Source: Methanosarcina sp. UBA289 (GTDB taxonomy: Archaea; Halobacteriota; Methanosarcinia; Methanosarcinales; Methanosarcinaceae). Taken from it: DNA of 64,000 bases. The DNA lies in NCBI GenBank assembly GCA_002496565.1, contig DAKJ01000018.1:573298-637297 (forward strand), written 5' to 3'. The position numbers were made by a program, and so were the translations under genes. How positions within the stretch are numbered: the first letter of the stretch is position 1; every line of letters starts with the position of its first letter. Under the pieces are notes generated by a model. That model saw only the letters and a list, made by a program, of their open reading frames with translations. It was not told the origin of the DNA and ran no database searches. Positions 45,072-53,468 of this stretch are shown here, one piece after another.

Positions 45072-46276
45072 ACCTGAAAAGTCGGGCTGAAAGCGCGGCC
45101 GAGAAGAAGGCAGCCTTCGGGGAGGATTTTGAGCTGGGGAAGTTTGAGGAAGGTTCCAAGATTAGCAAACCTATAGAAGATCTCGAGACCCTTGATGAGG
45201 AAAGCAAAAGAACCCTGCTTCAGGTAGGAGTAGTACCTAGCGAAGAGGGCCGATCCGGCAGTCTGCTGGTACTTGACAATGCAGTTTCCCACTCTTCCCT
45301 GAAAGATAAAAACGTAGAACTTATGTCCACCCAGAAAGCCCTGGGAAAATACGAATGGCTTAAAGAATACTCCTGGAAGCTTGTATCTGTTGATACCGAC
45401 AAATACACAGCAAAAACCTACCTTGAAAATGCGGATGGGTACTTTGTCCGGGTACCTGCAGGTAAGAAATCCTCAATGCCTGTTCAGACCTGCCTTATGC
45501 TGAATAGTAAAAAGGTGTACCAGACCGTACATAATATCATAATCGTCGAAGAAGGCGCCAGCCTTGATATTATCACAGGCTGTACCTCCAAAAAAGGAGT
45601 GGAAGAAGGACTGCATCTGGGAATCTCCGAGATGTACGTAAAAAAAGGCGCCACCCTGAATTTTACAATGATCCACAACTGGGCCGAGCAGATCGGAGTT
45701 CGCCCGAGAACAGTTGTTCGCGTGGAAGAAGGTGGAACTTACGTAAGCAACTACATTTGCCTGAAACCTGTTCGTTCGGTCCAAACTTATCCGACTGTAA
45801 AACTTGAAGGAGAAGGAGCAGTGACAAGGCTAAATACTATAGCTATTGCCCATTCAGGCTCTGAGCTGGATCTAGGAAGTAGGGCAATTTTCAATGCACC
45901 TGGCACGAAGGCCGAACTTATATCGAGGACAATCACAATCGGTGGAAGAATAATTGCAAGAGGAGAAATGATAGGCAATGCAAAGGGAGCAAAAGGGCAT
46001 CTTGAATGCAAAGGGCTTGTTCTTACCGACAAAGGAAGCCAGCTTGCAATCCCTATCCTTGAAGCAAACGTAGATGACGTCGAACTTACTCATGAAGCCG
46101 CTGTGGGAAAAATTGCTAAAGACCAGGTGGAATACCTGATGGCCAGAGGCCTTACCGAAGATGAGGCTGTAGGTATGATTGTGCGCGGATTCCTGGATGT
46201 AGGAATAAGGGGAATTCCAGAGGAGCTAAGAAACGAAATAGAGAATACAATTACACAGACTGCCTTTGGAATGTAA
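45053..46276 (+). CDS. sufB: Fe-S assembly scaffold SufB/SufD-family protein
   Basis: 407 residues of the SufB/D right-handed beta-helix family (YQTVHNIIIVEEGASLDIIT; HLECKGLVLTDKGSQLAIP; ELTHEAAVGKI; RGLTEDEAVGMIVRGF). Archaeal operons of this kind hold only sufC and sufB, the presumed ancestral minimal system; no sufD or sufS is adjacent. It starts at ATG 45053 after GAGGAG; GTG 45044 would overlap that site. Confidence 0.9.
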   Translation: MQTDEVNLKSRAESAAEKKAAFGEDFELGKFEEGSKISKPIEDLETLDEESKRTLLQVGVVPSEEGRSGSLLVLDNAVSHSSLKDKNVELMSTQKALGKYEWLKEYSWKLVSVDTDKYTAKTYLENADGYFVRVPAGKKSSMPVQTCLMLNSKKVYQTVHNIIIVEEGASLDIITGCTSKKGVEEGLHLGISEMYVKKGATLNFTMIHNWAEQIGVRPRTVVRVEEGGTYVSNYICLKPVRSVQTYPTVKLEGEGAVTRLNTIAIAHSGSELDLGSRAIFNAPGTKAELISRTITIGGRIIARGEMIGNAKGAKGHLECKGLVLTDKGSQLAIPILEANVDDVELTHEAAVGKIAKDQVEYLMARGLTEDEAVGMIVRGFLDVGIRGIPEELRNEIENTITQTAFGM

Positions 46277-46442
46277 TCCAAAACAAACACAATTAAAAAT
46301 GAATATAATAAAAATAATACAATTCAAGATAAAAAGGCTTGAAAAATAATTTGGCTTAAGGGGAAATGGGAGGAACAGAAAAAAACCGAAGCTGGATACA
46401 GCTTCTCCGAATAAAGGTAGTCTAAGAAAAGGGTGTGTGAAT

Positions 46443-46475
46443 CCGGCAGGGAAAAGGAGAAACCTGCCGGCTTTT
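46443..46475 (+). terminator. Hairpin, terminator-like
   Basis: Perfect 8-base stem CCGGCAGG/CCTGCCGG with a purine loop, followed by CTTTTG. It lies 170 bases after sufB; it could end that transcript or a small RNA starting in the spacer. Confidence 0.5.
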
Positions 46476-46768
46476 GTGGAGTGTTTGTGGATTTTAATGA
46501 GCTAAATGCAAAGAGAATAGGTTTTCCTGTGAAAAGAAAGCCTTAAAGTTTAAGGCTGCTCATTAAACCGCAATTTGCAGATTAAAAAGGAAGTATAAAA
46601 ATATTTCCGTACAGACCATAAAAATCATATATAAAAGCTGTCAGATAAATATCGCATTTTTAAGTTACAACAAAGAGACTTTACTTGTTCTCTCCTTTTA
46701 ATTTCCGTTTGGAATATTTATTCTTCTGCATGCATGTAGGTAGGGTTAGAGGATGCCATTAAAAAATG

Positions 46769-46853
46769 CAGTACTTCCTATTTTTGGCTGGAGTGTACAG
46801 TACTTGGTATCGTATATATAATACTGCGGTAAGAATATTACAGTACTGTAATA
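46769..46853 (+). promoter_or_regulatory. Promoter with three CAGTACT operator sites
   Basis: TATA box CGTATATATAATAC (46811-46824). CAGTACT occurs at 46769-46775, 46798-46804 and 46841-46847. The third is the centre of a perfect 18-base palindrome, TATTACAGTACTGTAATA (46836-46853), placed where transcription should start. This arrangement suits repression by the HTH protein encoded directly downstream. Confidence 0.7.
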
Positions 46854-46869
46854 CTCTAGAGGGATGGTA

Positions 46870-47229
46870 ATGATAGACTTTGCATGTAAAGAGTTCAAAA
46901 TCGAAGATGTGATCAAGTGTGCCCTTAACCTTACAAAGGCAGACCTCAATGTTTTGAAGTATTTCTTAAATGAGAAAGACCAGTGGGTTGATACGGATTA
47001 CCTTTCAAAAGCTCTGAAGCTAGATATATCCACAATCCAGCGCTCCGTCAAAAAACTGCATGAAAAAGAAATTTTGCAAAGGTTGCAGCAGAACCTGGAC
47101 GGAGGAGGCTATGTTTTCAAGTATAAGGTCAACTCAAGGGCTAAAATAAAAAATATTATAATGAGTGTGGTGAATTCCTGGGCTGACCGGCTCGGACAGG
47201 AACTTGATAAATGGGATAATGGAGGATGA
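46870..47229 (+). CDS. Small winged-helix regulator, probably autoregulated
   Basis: About 119 residues. Winged helix-turn-helix at about 25-85 (LTKADLNVLKYFLNEKDQWV; LSKALKLDISTIQRSVKKLH; wing LDGGGYVFKYKV), then a short amphipathic helix likely for dimerisation. It resembles small TrmB/MarR-like archaeal regulators; no ligand domain. ATG 46870 has AGAGGG at good spacing; ATG 46864 is too close to it. Seven bases separate it from the membrane ferredoxin gene, so the two form an operon behind the CAGTACT operators. Confidence 0.8.
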   Translation: MIDFACKEFKIEDVIKCALNLTKADLNVLKYFLNEKDQWVDTDYLSKALKLDISTIQRSVKKLHEKEILQRLQQNLDGGGYVFKYKVNSRAKIKNIIMSVVNSWADRLGQELDKWDNGG

Positions 47230-47235
47230 TCTAAT

Positions 47236-47853
47236 TTGCTTAAAATAACGCCTTACCTGGGGATTCTTGTTCTTATCGTTTCCATAGGAGGGCTCTGGTA
47301 TCCGGCACTCGGGTATTTCATGCTGCTGGTTTTTGCAGCAATCTTCCTGATTAGTCCTTTCAGAGGCCGATGGTTCTGCGGAAACCTCTGTCCCAGGGGA
47401 AGTTTTGTTGATTTCTGGGTCAGTAAGATTTCAAGGAAAAAGAAGATACCTGCCACCCTGCGTTCCCTATGGATCCGCCTGCCAATTTTCTTACTGCTAA
47501 TGGGCTTTATGGGATACAGGATAGCAAACACTATCGGGAGTCTTAATACTTTCGAGAAAATAGGCATGGTATTTGTAATGATGTGTCTGGTGACAACTGC
47601 AATCGCAACCCTTTTGGGCAGTTACCTGAGCCCGAGAACCTGGTGCTCCTTCTGTCCTATGGGAACAGCTCAGCGCCTGATTGGTGGAAAGAGGTATCCT
47701 CTGAAACTCACAAAAGAAAAATGTATTAACTGCAAAAAATGCGAAAAGATCTGCCCAATGCAGCTCAAAATCCGCCAGGACGACACAAAACTTGATTGTA
47801 TTAAGTGCGGACGCTGTGTGAGTGCCTGTCCGAAAGATGCCCTGAAGTTTTGA
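47236..47853 (+). CDS. NapH/CcoG-type membrane polyferredoxin
   Basis: 205 residues. Membrane helices about 5-45, 80-105 and 110-130; two CxxxCP motifs facing the cytoplasm (WFCGNLCPRGSF and WCSFCPMGTAQ); and a C-terminal ferredoxin with two [4Fe-4S] motifs (CINCKKCEKICP and CIKCGRCVSACP). The TTG start lies seven bases after the regulator. The family carries electrons at the membrane for reductases or repair of metal centres. No partner reductase is encoded next to it, so its donor and acceptor are unknown. The small regulator may sense redox state. Confidence 0.85.
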   Translation: MLKITPYLGILVLIVSIGGLWYPALGYFMLLVFAAIFLISPFRGRWFCGNLCPRGSFVDFWVSKISRKKKIPATLRSLWIRLPIFLLLMGFMGYRIANTIGSLNTFEKIGMVFVMMCLVTTAIATLLGSYLSPRTWCSFCPMGTAQRLIGGKRYPLKLTKEKCINCKKCEKICPMQLKIRQDDTKLDCIKCGRCVSACPKDALKF

Positions 47854-48069
47854 GATTTTACTTATCAGGTTTTAATTCATATCATTTAAAAACTAGGAAC
47901 GGCCCCAGCAGTAAATATTTTATTTTATAGCATATAGTAAGACATCGGGGACCCAAAAAACACTTCCGGAGTTTGAATTTAGCATAACAGAACGCGAATA
48001 CTGGAAAGTATCTACAAATTACAATACTGGATTAGGAAAAAGGATTAGAAAGAAAATGGAGAATAAATT

Positions 48070-51000
48070 ATGACAAGCTGCGTATCAGAACTTTCTGAAA
48101 TTCAGGAAAAAGAAATCTCCGAACTCTTTGGGGAATATGTCAATATTGACAAACGCGAACGTCACTATTACAACCACGATATGGGAGCTTTACCTCCGCT
48201 TGTTAAAAAGGTAATTGGAAATACTGACCCTGCAGCTGTTGTAAAAATTCGTACCGAAGAAGACGCAGTAAAGCTTCTTAAATTTGCAAACCGGCATATA
48301 ATCCCAGTGACACCCCGCGCAGGAGCCTCATCAGGCTACGGAGGGGTAATTCCGACAAAGGGAGGAATAGTTGCCGATGTTACACCACTTAATAAGATCA
48401 TAAGTATCGATCCCGAAGGGCAAAAAGCGGTTGTGCAAAGCGGGATAATCTGGGAAAAACTGGAGAGAAAACTGAAAGAAAAAGGGCTTTCGGTAAGAGC
48501 AATTCCTTCAAGCGCTCCTTCTTCAACAGTTGGAGGCTGGCTGTCCCAGAGCGGAGCCGGTTACGGAAGCTATGAGTTTGGCTGGGGCTACGAGAGCATG
48601 GAAAAAGCTAGGGTCGTGCTTCCAACAGGAGAAATTCGGGAGTTTTCAGGCCCTGAACTGAAAAAGTTAATCGGGACAATGGGAACCATAGGCATTATCA
48701 CCGAGATAACTCTGAAAGTTCAGAAGTTCGAAGAGAGAAAAGCTGTTTCTGCCAGTTTCCCGAGTGCTTCAGCCCTGAAGAAAGCGATAGAAGGTATAAA
48801 AAGAAAAAATATCCCTCTCTGGTCAATTTCCTTCCTGAACCCCGAATGGGCAGATATGAAGAATAAAGCGCCCAGAAAACTCCATTATGGAGAAGTCGTG
48901 GATAAAGACAGGCCTATACTACCGGTTTCTTATGTCTCGACTTTCATGTATCCTGCCTCCAGGGACGTTTCCGGTCTGAAAGAAGCAATCGAAAGTGCCG
49001 GCGGGACAATCCTTCCTGAAGAAATTGCAAAACATGAGACCGACGAATGGTTCAAGTCCATGAAAGTAAAGCGGCTGGGTCCTTCGTTTATTCCTGCAGA
49101 GATCCTGGTGCCACTTGAGAAAATGGACAGAGCTTTTGAAGAGATTGGAAAGAAAATCAAATTGCCTATGCTTACCGAAGGCATGGTTATAAATGATGGG
49201 TATGTGGTTCTCCTCTGTTTCATGCGCCACTCGGAACGCTCCGTGCTCTTTAATACAGCATTTGCTCTTTCCCTGAGCATTTTGAAGATCGCAGAAGAAA
49301 ACGGCGGAAGGGCTTATTCCTCAGGGCTTTTCTTCGCCTCAAAGAGGAAAAATGTCTTTGGGGGCAGACTTGCTGAAATCGAAGCCCTGAGAAAAGAAAT
49401 CGACCCCAATGGGATCATGAACCCTGAAACCCTGGAGGGAAAGGGACTCCTGAATACTGCTGTATCAATGGGTTCTGCCTTCGAACCTTTTGGCAGGATA
49501 GCCGGAAACATGTCAGGAATTGGGGAGGTTTCTTTCAAGGACGAAAAAGAGATTCCGGCAGAAGTGGCAGAACTTGCCTATTCCTGTTCCCAGTGCGGGT
49601 ACTGTGTGAGCGAATGCGACCAGTATTACGGCAGGGGATGGGAATCCCAATCACCTCGCGGAAAATGGTTCTTTATCAAGGAGTACCTGGCAGGCCGGGA
49701 AAAACTTGACCAGAGGCAGACAAATACTTTCCTTGGCTGCACCACCTGTCAGATGTGTGACTCCCGCTGTGAACTGGATATGCCGATTGAAGATGCCTGG
49801 ATGACGATGCGCAAAAAGTTGGTTGTAGAAGAGAAAAAGATGACCTTCCCTCCCTTTGAGATCATGGCTGCAAGCCTCCTTAAAGAGCGGAATATCTGGG
49901 CAAACTACAGAAAAGACCGGGATAAATGGATTCCGGAAGACATCAGGGCAAAAATGAAGGATAAAGCCGAATATGCCTATTTTGCGGGCTGTACGGCGTC
50001 CTTTGTTGAAAATGACGTGGCTGTAGGGGCTGTCCGCATGCTTGATGATGCAGGAGTGGAGTTTACAGGGCTCTTTGACAAAGAATCCTGCTGTGGAATT
50101 CCCATGCTTGTTGCCGGAAGGTGGGATGTTTTTGAAAAGACAATGAGAATGAATGTCGCAAACATGAAAAAGAAGGGTGTGAAAACCGTAATAACTTCCT
50201 GCCCTGCCTGCTGGCTAATGTGGCATACGGTCTATCCCCAATGGGCAAAAAAACTGGGAATCGACTATGGGCTTGAAGCAAAACATTACTCTGAAGTGCT
50301 CGCGGATCGTCTCGATGTCCTGAAGCCTAAGTTCAAGCAACCGCTAGATAAAGTGGTAACCTGGCACGATTCCTGCCACATTGGAAGGGCAGGGGGCAAA
50401 GTCTACGAGCCGCCCAGAGAACTGTTGAAATCGATTCCCGGAATTCAGTTCAGGGAGCTTGAATACAATCGGGAAAGAGCTCACTGCTGTGGTTCGGTTG
50501 TAAGCCTTATTGCCGAGCCCCCTGTTGCATACAAGCTGGGAGATATGAGACTCCAGGAAGCCCTTGATGTTAAAGCCGACATCGTTGCAGCGCTTTGCCC
50601 GTGCTGTATTTTCCAGTTCCGTGTGGCAGCAAAGGAAAATAATCTTAATATCGATGTTCAAGATCTTGGCGCCCTGGTGGCAAGAAGTCTTGGGTACAAC
50701 CTCCCTGACTCTACTGCCTATACCCTGGAATCATGGGTTCCCTTTGAAAAGATGATCTCTCTCATGCAGCCTAAGAATATGACCGAACTGATGGTTGAAC
50801 TCATGCCCCAGATGATGGCAGCGATGCCAGCCCCACTTCAGACAATGATGAAAATGGTCAAGTACGTGCCTGGTATGGATGCCATGATGAAATCCATGAT
50901 GCCGGTTATGATGCCCCGGCTTATGCCGATGGTTATGCCGAAAGTCATGCCTGACATGCTTAAAGCCGTAGAAAGGAGAGTTCCTATGCCCGATTACATG

Positions 51001-51117
51001 AGGGAACAGCTCCCGGACCTTATGCCGAAAGCTATGGAGAACTTGATGCCTAATATGCTTCCGGAGCTCATTCCTCTGCTGACTCCACGGATGATCGAGT
51101 ATATAAAGACGCATTAA
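48070..51117 (+). CDS. FAD-linked oxidase / Fe-S / CCG-domain fusion with Met-rich tail
   Basis: 1015 residues. FAD-binding domain about 50-220 (VTPRAGASSGYGGVIPTKGG; GGWLSQSGAGYGSYEFGWGY), oxidase C-terminal domain about 225-465, twin [4Fe-4S] motifs from C506 (CSQCGYCVSECD; CTTCQMCDSRCELDMP), and two CCG (HdrB/GlpC-like) domains (FAGCTASF...SCCGIPM...SCPACW; DSCHIGR...AHCCGS...CPCC). Such fusions oxidise hydroxy acids such as lactate or glycolate, or pass electrons to quinone-like carriers or heterodisulfide-type sites. The last 120 residues (from 896) hold 30 methionines in repeats such as LMPKAMENLMPNMLPEL. The tail is odd and may bind membrane or copper. Substrate unknown. Confidence 0.87.
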   Translation: MTSCVSELSEIQEKEISELFGEYVNIDKRERHYYNHDMGALPPLVKKVIGNTDPAAVVKIRTEEDAVKLLKFANRHIIPVTPRAGASSGYGGVIPTKGGIVADVTPLNKIISIDPEGQKAVVQSGIIWEKLERKLKEKGLSVRAIPSSAPSSTVGGWLSQSGAGYGSYEFGWGYESMEKARVVLPTGEIREFSGPELKKLIGTMGTIGIITEITLKVQKFEERKAVSASFPSASALKKAIEGIKRKNIPLWSISFLNPEWADMKNKAPRKLHYGEVVDKDRPILPVSYVSTFMYPASRDVSGLKEAIESAGGTILPEEIAKHETDEWFKSMKVKRLGPSFIPAEILVPLEKMDRAFEEIGKKIKLPMLTEGMVINDGYVVLLCFMRHSERSVLFNTAFALSLSILKIAEENGGRAYSSGLFFASKRKNVFGGRLAEIEALRKEIDPNGIMNPETLEGKGLLNTAVSMGSAFEPFGRIAGNMSGIGEVSFKDEKEIPAEVAELAYSCSQCGYCVSECDQYYGRGWESQSPRGKWFFIKEYLAGREKLDQRQTNTFLGCTTCQMCDSRCELDMPIEDAWMTMRKKLVVEEKKMTFPPFEIMAASLLKERNIWANYRKDRDKWIPEDIRAKMKDKAEYAYFAGCTASFVENDVAVGAVRMLDDAGVEFTGLFDKESCCGIPMLVAGRWDVFEKTMRMNVANMKKKGVKTVITSCPACWLMWHTVYPQWAKKLGIDYGLEAKHYSEVLADRLDVLKPKFKQPLDKVVTWHDSCHIGRAGGKVYEPPRELLKSIPGIQFRELEYNRERAHCCGSVVSLIAEPPVAYKLGDMRLQEALDVKADIVAALCPCCIFQFRVAAKENNLNIDVQDLGALVARSLGYNLPDSTAYTLESWVPFEKMISLMQPKNMTELMVELMPQMMAAMPAPLQTMMKMVKYVPGMDAMMKSMMPVMMPRLMPMVMPKVMPDMLKAVERRVPMPDYMREQLPDLMPKAMENLMPNMLPELIPLLTPRMIEYIKTH

Positions 51118-51150
51118 TGATGAGTAAATGAAATTCACTAACTGAAAACT

Positions 51151-51196
51151 CACTAACAATTAGTACGTGAGATCTCACTAACGATTAGTATATGAT
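51151..51196. repeat. CACTAAC-type repeat cluster, left side
   Basis: Two adjoining related units: CACTAACAATTAGTACGTGA (from 51151) and CACTAACGATTAGTATATGA (from 51176). A third, CACTAACGATTAATACATGA, lies at 53314, beyond the two unrecognised genes. The rest of 51118-51430 is AT-rich without a gene. Confidence 0.75.
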
Positions 51197-51430
51197 AAAG
51201 GCTCGTACATGAGATCTCTCGTTAAAATTCTTTTTATAAATCTTGAAGTAGTTTAATTAGTTTTCTAGTTTCATTTTTAAGCGTTAGTTTTCTTTCCAAT
51301 GAATGTATTAACTAAGGGCTATAATAATTCCATAGATCACAGATTACAGATTATATACATGCATATAGAGTTCCCCAGTAAAATACATTTTAGAAATCAA
51401 TTTTTAAAATAAGCAATCTATATTACTGTT

Positions 51431-52213
51431 TTATTGTTTATTCAAGCACGCTTCTATAATTTCAACTCTATCTTCAAGATTGTTTATCCGGTTTGATATT
51501 TTTAACTCATATGGTAATAAGGCAGGTTGATTAAATGTCGGGGAGTTGATTAAATAATCTTTAAGGACATCATTAGCTTTAATAACCTGTGTTCCGTCAC
51601 TGCTATCAGGTTTCCACACTCCATTGTCATCATAGAGAATTGTACGATTATGTTTTTGTGTTAAGTCCACCAAGATTCCATCGGCCATTGATCTTACAAT
51701 TACCGATCCAACCACTTTGGAGGCTGTGGCAAATATTACTGCTATTTTTTGAGTGGGAGTAAACTCACCTAGTGCCTGTTGAATAAGTATAGAAGCACAT
51801 AATGCACTAAACGTATTTTTTGCCGAATCGAATTCACTAATCCCAGCAGTGTGTATTTTTGATCCTGTATTATGGATTGATATAGCATCTGCACTGGGAC
51901 CGTCAATAATCTCAACATGGGTATTGTCATCAACAGTCATTTCCTGACCTAAATTAATTTCTCTACTGGTTGAACCAGGTATATACGTTTGGTCTTCTGG
52001 GCCAATAAAAGCTCCATATCGAACTGTTAATGGAATTGGTATTGTCTCGTACAGATCATCTAATCTTTTCCAAATAACTGGTTGTGCATTTTGTCCTTTA
52101 ACGTCTACTCCTCGAAATGCAAAAAGATGAAAACCGTTATTTGCTAGCTGATCTCTCTTTGAACTACTCAGATTGATTGTTAAGCTATAATCAGTACTAT
52201 CCAAACTTGACAT
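51431..52213 (-). CDS. Unrecognised 260-residue protein
   Basis: I do not recognise this family. The protein is acidic, without signal peptide or membrane helices. The N-terminal half looks beta-rich (DYSLTINLSSSKRDQLANNG; PIPLTVRYGAFIGPEDQTYI), a small hydrophobic helix lies at about 130-180 (FATASKVVGSVIVRSM), and the last 20 residues form a short coiled coil (ISNRINNLEDRVEIIEACLN). AAGGAG precedes the start. It is divergent from the ribbon-helix-helix gene at 52477, with 263 bases between, and both lie between CACTAAC-type repeats. Accessory gene, perhaps acquired. Confidence 0.7.
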   Translation of the reverse strand: MSSLDSTDYSLTINLSSSKRDQLANNGFHLFAFRGVDVKGQNAQPVIWKRLDDLYETIPIPLTVRYGAFIGPEDQTYIPGSTSREINLGQEMTVDDNTHVEIIDGPSADAISIHNTGSKIHTAGISEFDSAKNTFSALCASILIQQALGEFTPTQKIAVIFATASKVVGSVIVRSMADGILVDLTQKHNRTILYDDNGVWKPDSSDGTQVIKANDVLKDYLINSPTFNQPALLPYELKISNRINNLEDRVEIIEACLNKQ

Positions 52214-52476
52214 TTTAATCGCTCCTTATTGGTTTTATCAAATTAAAAATTACGCAGTTGATTAAAACGTAACCATTTTCCCGTTTTTTGGAATATTTTT
52301 TCATTTATTTTTATAATTATTTTATAAATTATTTACATTAACTGTGCAAATCTCACAGCAATTTTTTGCTGTTATTGTCATAACATAAAATACACATGTA
52401 AAAATAGATTATCTGCGTATCGTATGTTCAGCATGTACATTAAAAAACAAGTGGAGCAGATAAGAGGAGGAGAATC

Positions 52477-53058
52477 ATGAGCTATAATATGAAAAGACAC
52501 CGCATTGCCACCACCATTTCAGGGAGGCATTGGGAATTATTAAAAAAACATGCTGAAAAATTTGAAACGCAACAAAAAGTCCTGGAACTAGCATTGGAAT
52601 GTCTGGAAAATAATTCAAAGCAGTATCCGGAATTAACTACTGAACAAAAATTCTGGCTGGCGTGTGAATCAATAAATTCGGTTTGTTGTGTCCAAAGAGG
52701 GGCTTTAAAAATACTAATGGAAACTGTTAATCTTGAGCGATTTGATGAGTATGTGACTAAAAATAAACCCATTGAATGTGTAGTACAGTTTTTTCTTCAG
52801 AAGCCTCTTAACGAGTGCAGTCTAAAAGAAGTTGTAGATGGACTAACGATTGTTTTTGGAACATCACACATGTTTGATACGGTAGACTATAAAGACAACA
52901 GTGACTACTATTTGCTGGCACTAACTCATAGTCTGGGCCTTAATAATTCTAAATTAAATTTAACAACATTTGAAAGTTTATTTAAAACATATGGGGCCAA
53001 CGTCGAGAGTAAAATCTCCGAAAATACGATTTTTATGAAGGTGTTTAAAGATAAATAG
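52477..53058 (+). CDS. Ribbon-helix-helix-like DNA-binding protein of unknown role
   Basis: 193 residues. The first 45 (RHRIATTISGRHWELLKKHA, EKFETQQKVLELALECLE) match a MetJ/Arc-type ribbon-helix-helix. The remaining 150 residues are mostly helical and unfamiliar, with cysteines in ESINSVCCVQRG. GGAGGAG precedes the ATG. The TAG stop lies inside the 7-base target duplication of the MITE-like element that follows, so the insertion may have trimmed the original 3' end. It could regulate the divergent gene at 51431. Confidence 0.72.
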   Translation: MSYNMKRHRIATTISGRHWELLKKHAEKFETQQKVLELALECLENNSKQYPELTTEQKFWLACESINSVCCVQRGALKILMETVNLERFDEYVTKNKPIECVVQFFLQKPLNECSLKEVVDGLTIVFGTSHMFDTVDYKDNSDYYLLALTHSLGLNNSKLNLTTFESLFKTYGANVESKISENTIFMKVFKDK

Positions 53059-53061
53059 TTC

Positions 53062-53178
53062 CATGACTTACGCACTTGAACTACAAAATCAAGAACAATC
53101 AGCGTTGCGATTGGTTCAATGTTTTAGACAGTTGAGGGTTTAATTCTACTGATTTCTCAGTCCAACTGCGTAAGTCCT
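53062..53178. mobile_element. MITE-like element with inverted ends and target duplication
   Basis: 117 bases. Perfect 10-base inverted repeats, GACTTACGCA (53065-53074) and TGCGTAAGTC (53167-53176), lie near both ends. Direct repeats ATAGTTC flank it at 53055-53061 and 53179-53185, as expected for a 7-base target duplication. No transposase inside; it would be moved by an intact IS elsewhere in the genome. Confidence 0.75.
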
Positions 53179-53468
53179 ATAGTTCGTAACTGGCGGTGTT
53201 CGAAAATCCAGTAAGGTTCGTAGATATTAAGCCTGATAATACTGGTCTTGACTACGAATTATTGAGAAAAACTTACTAATAAACTACTCACTAATATTTA
53301 CTAAAAAAGATTTCACTAACGATTAATACATGAGATCACATTAAATATTTTCCGTATAAGTCCTTGATAGATTATTTATCTCATAAATTCATAAGTTAAT
53401 GGTTTTTCATTGACCAATGAATTCATTTAAAAGCTTATTTTTGTGAGCGTATTTTAGAATCTAAAGCA
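53179..53468. repeat. Gene-free stretch with right-side CACTAAC repeat
   Basis: 290 bases. The unit CACTAACGATTAATACATGAG (53314-53334) matches the left cluster at 51151-51196, and looser copies (CTCACTAATATTTACTAA, about 53287) lie just before it. Nothing else supported. Confidence 0.6.

Larger units (their letters stand above)
46277..46869. other. Hairpin-rich intergenic region
   Basis: About 590 bases with no coding frame. Stem-loops: GAAGCTG/CAGCTTC (46388-46405), CCGGCAGG/CCTGCCGG (46443-46470, then CTTTTG), and AGCCTTAAA/TTTAAGGCT (46539-46557). The last part is the promoter/operator of the next gene, listed separately. Confidence 0.6.

Noticed and set aside
50731..51159. Histidine-rich minus-strand frame
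   Set aside because: ATG codons of the methionine-rich tail read CAT (His) on the other strand; no independent evidence.
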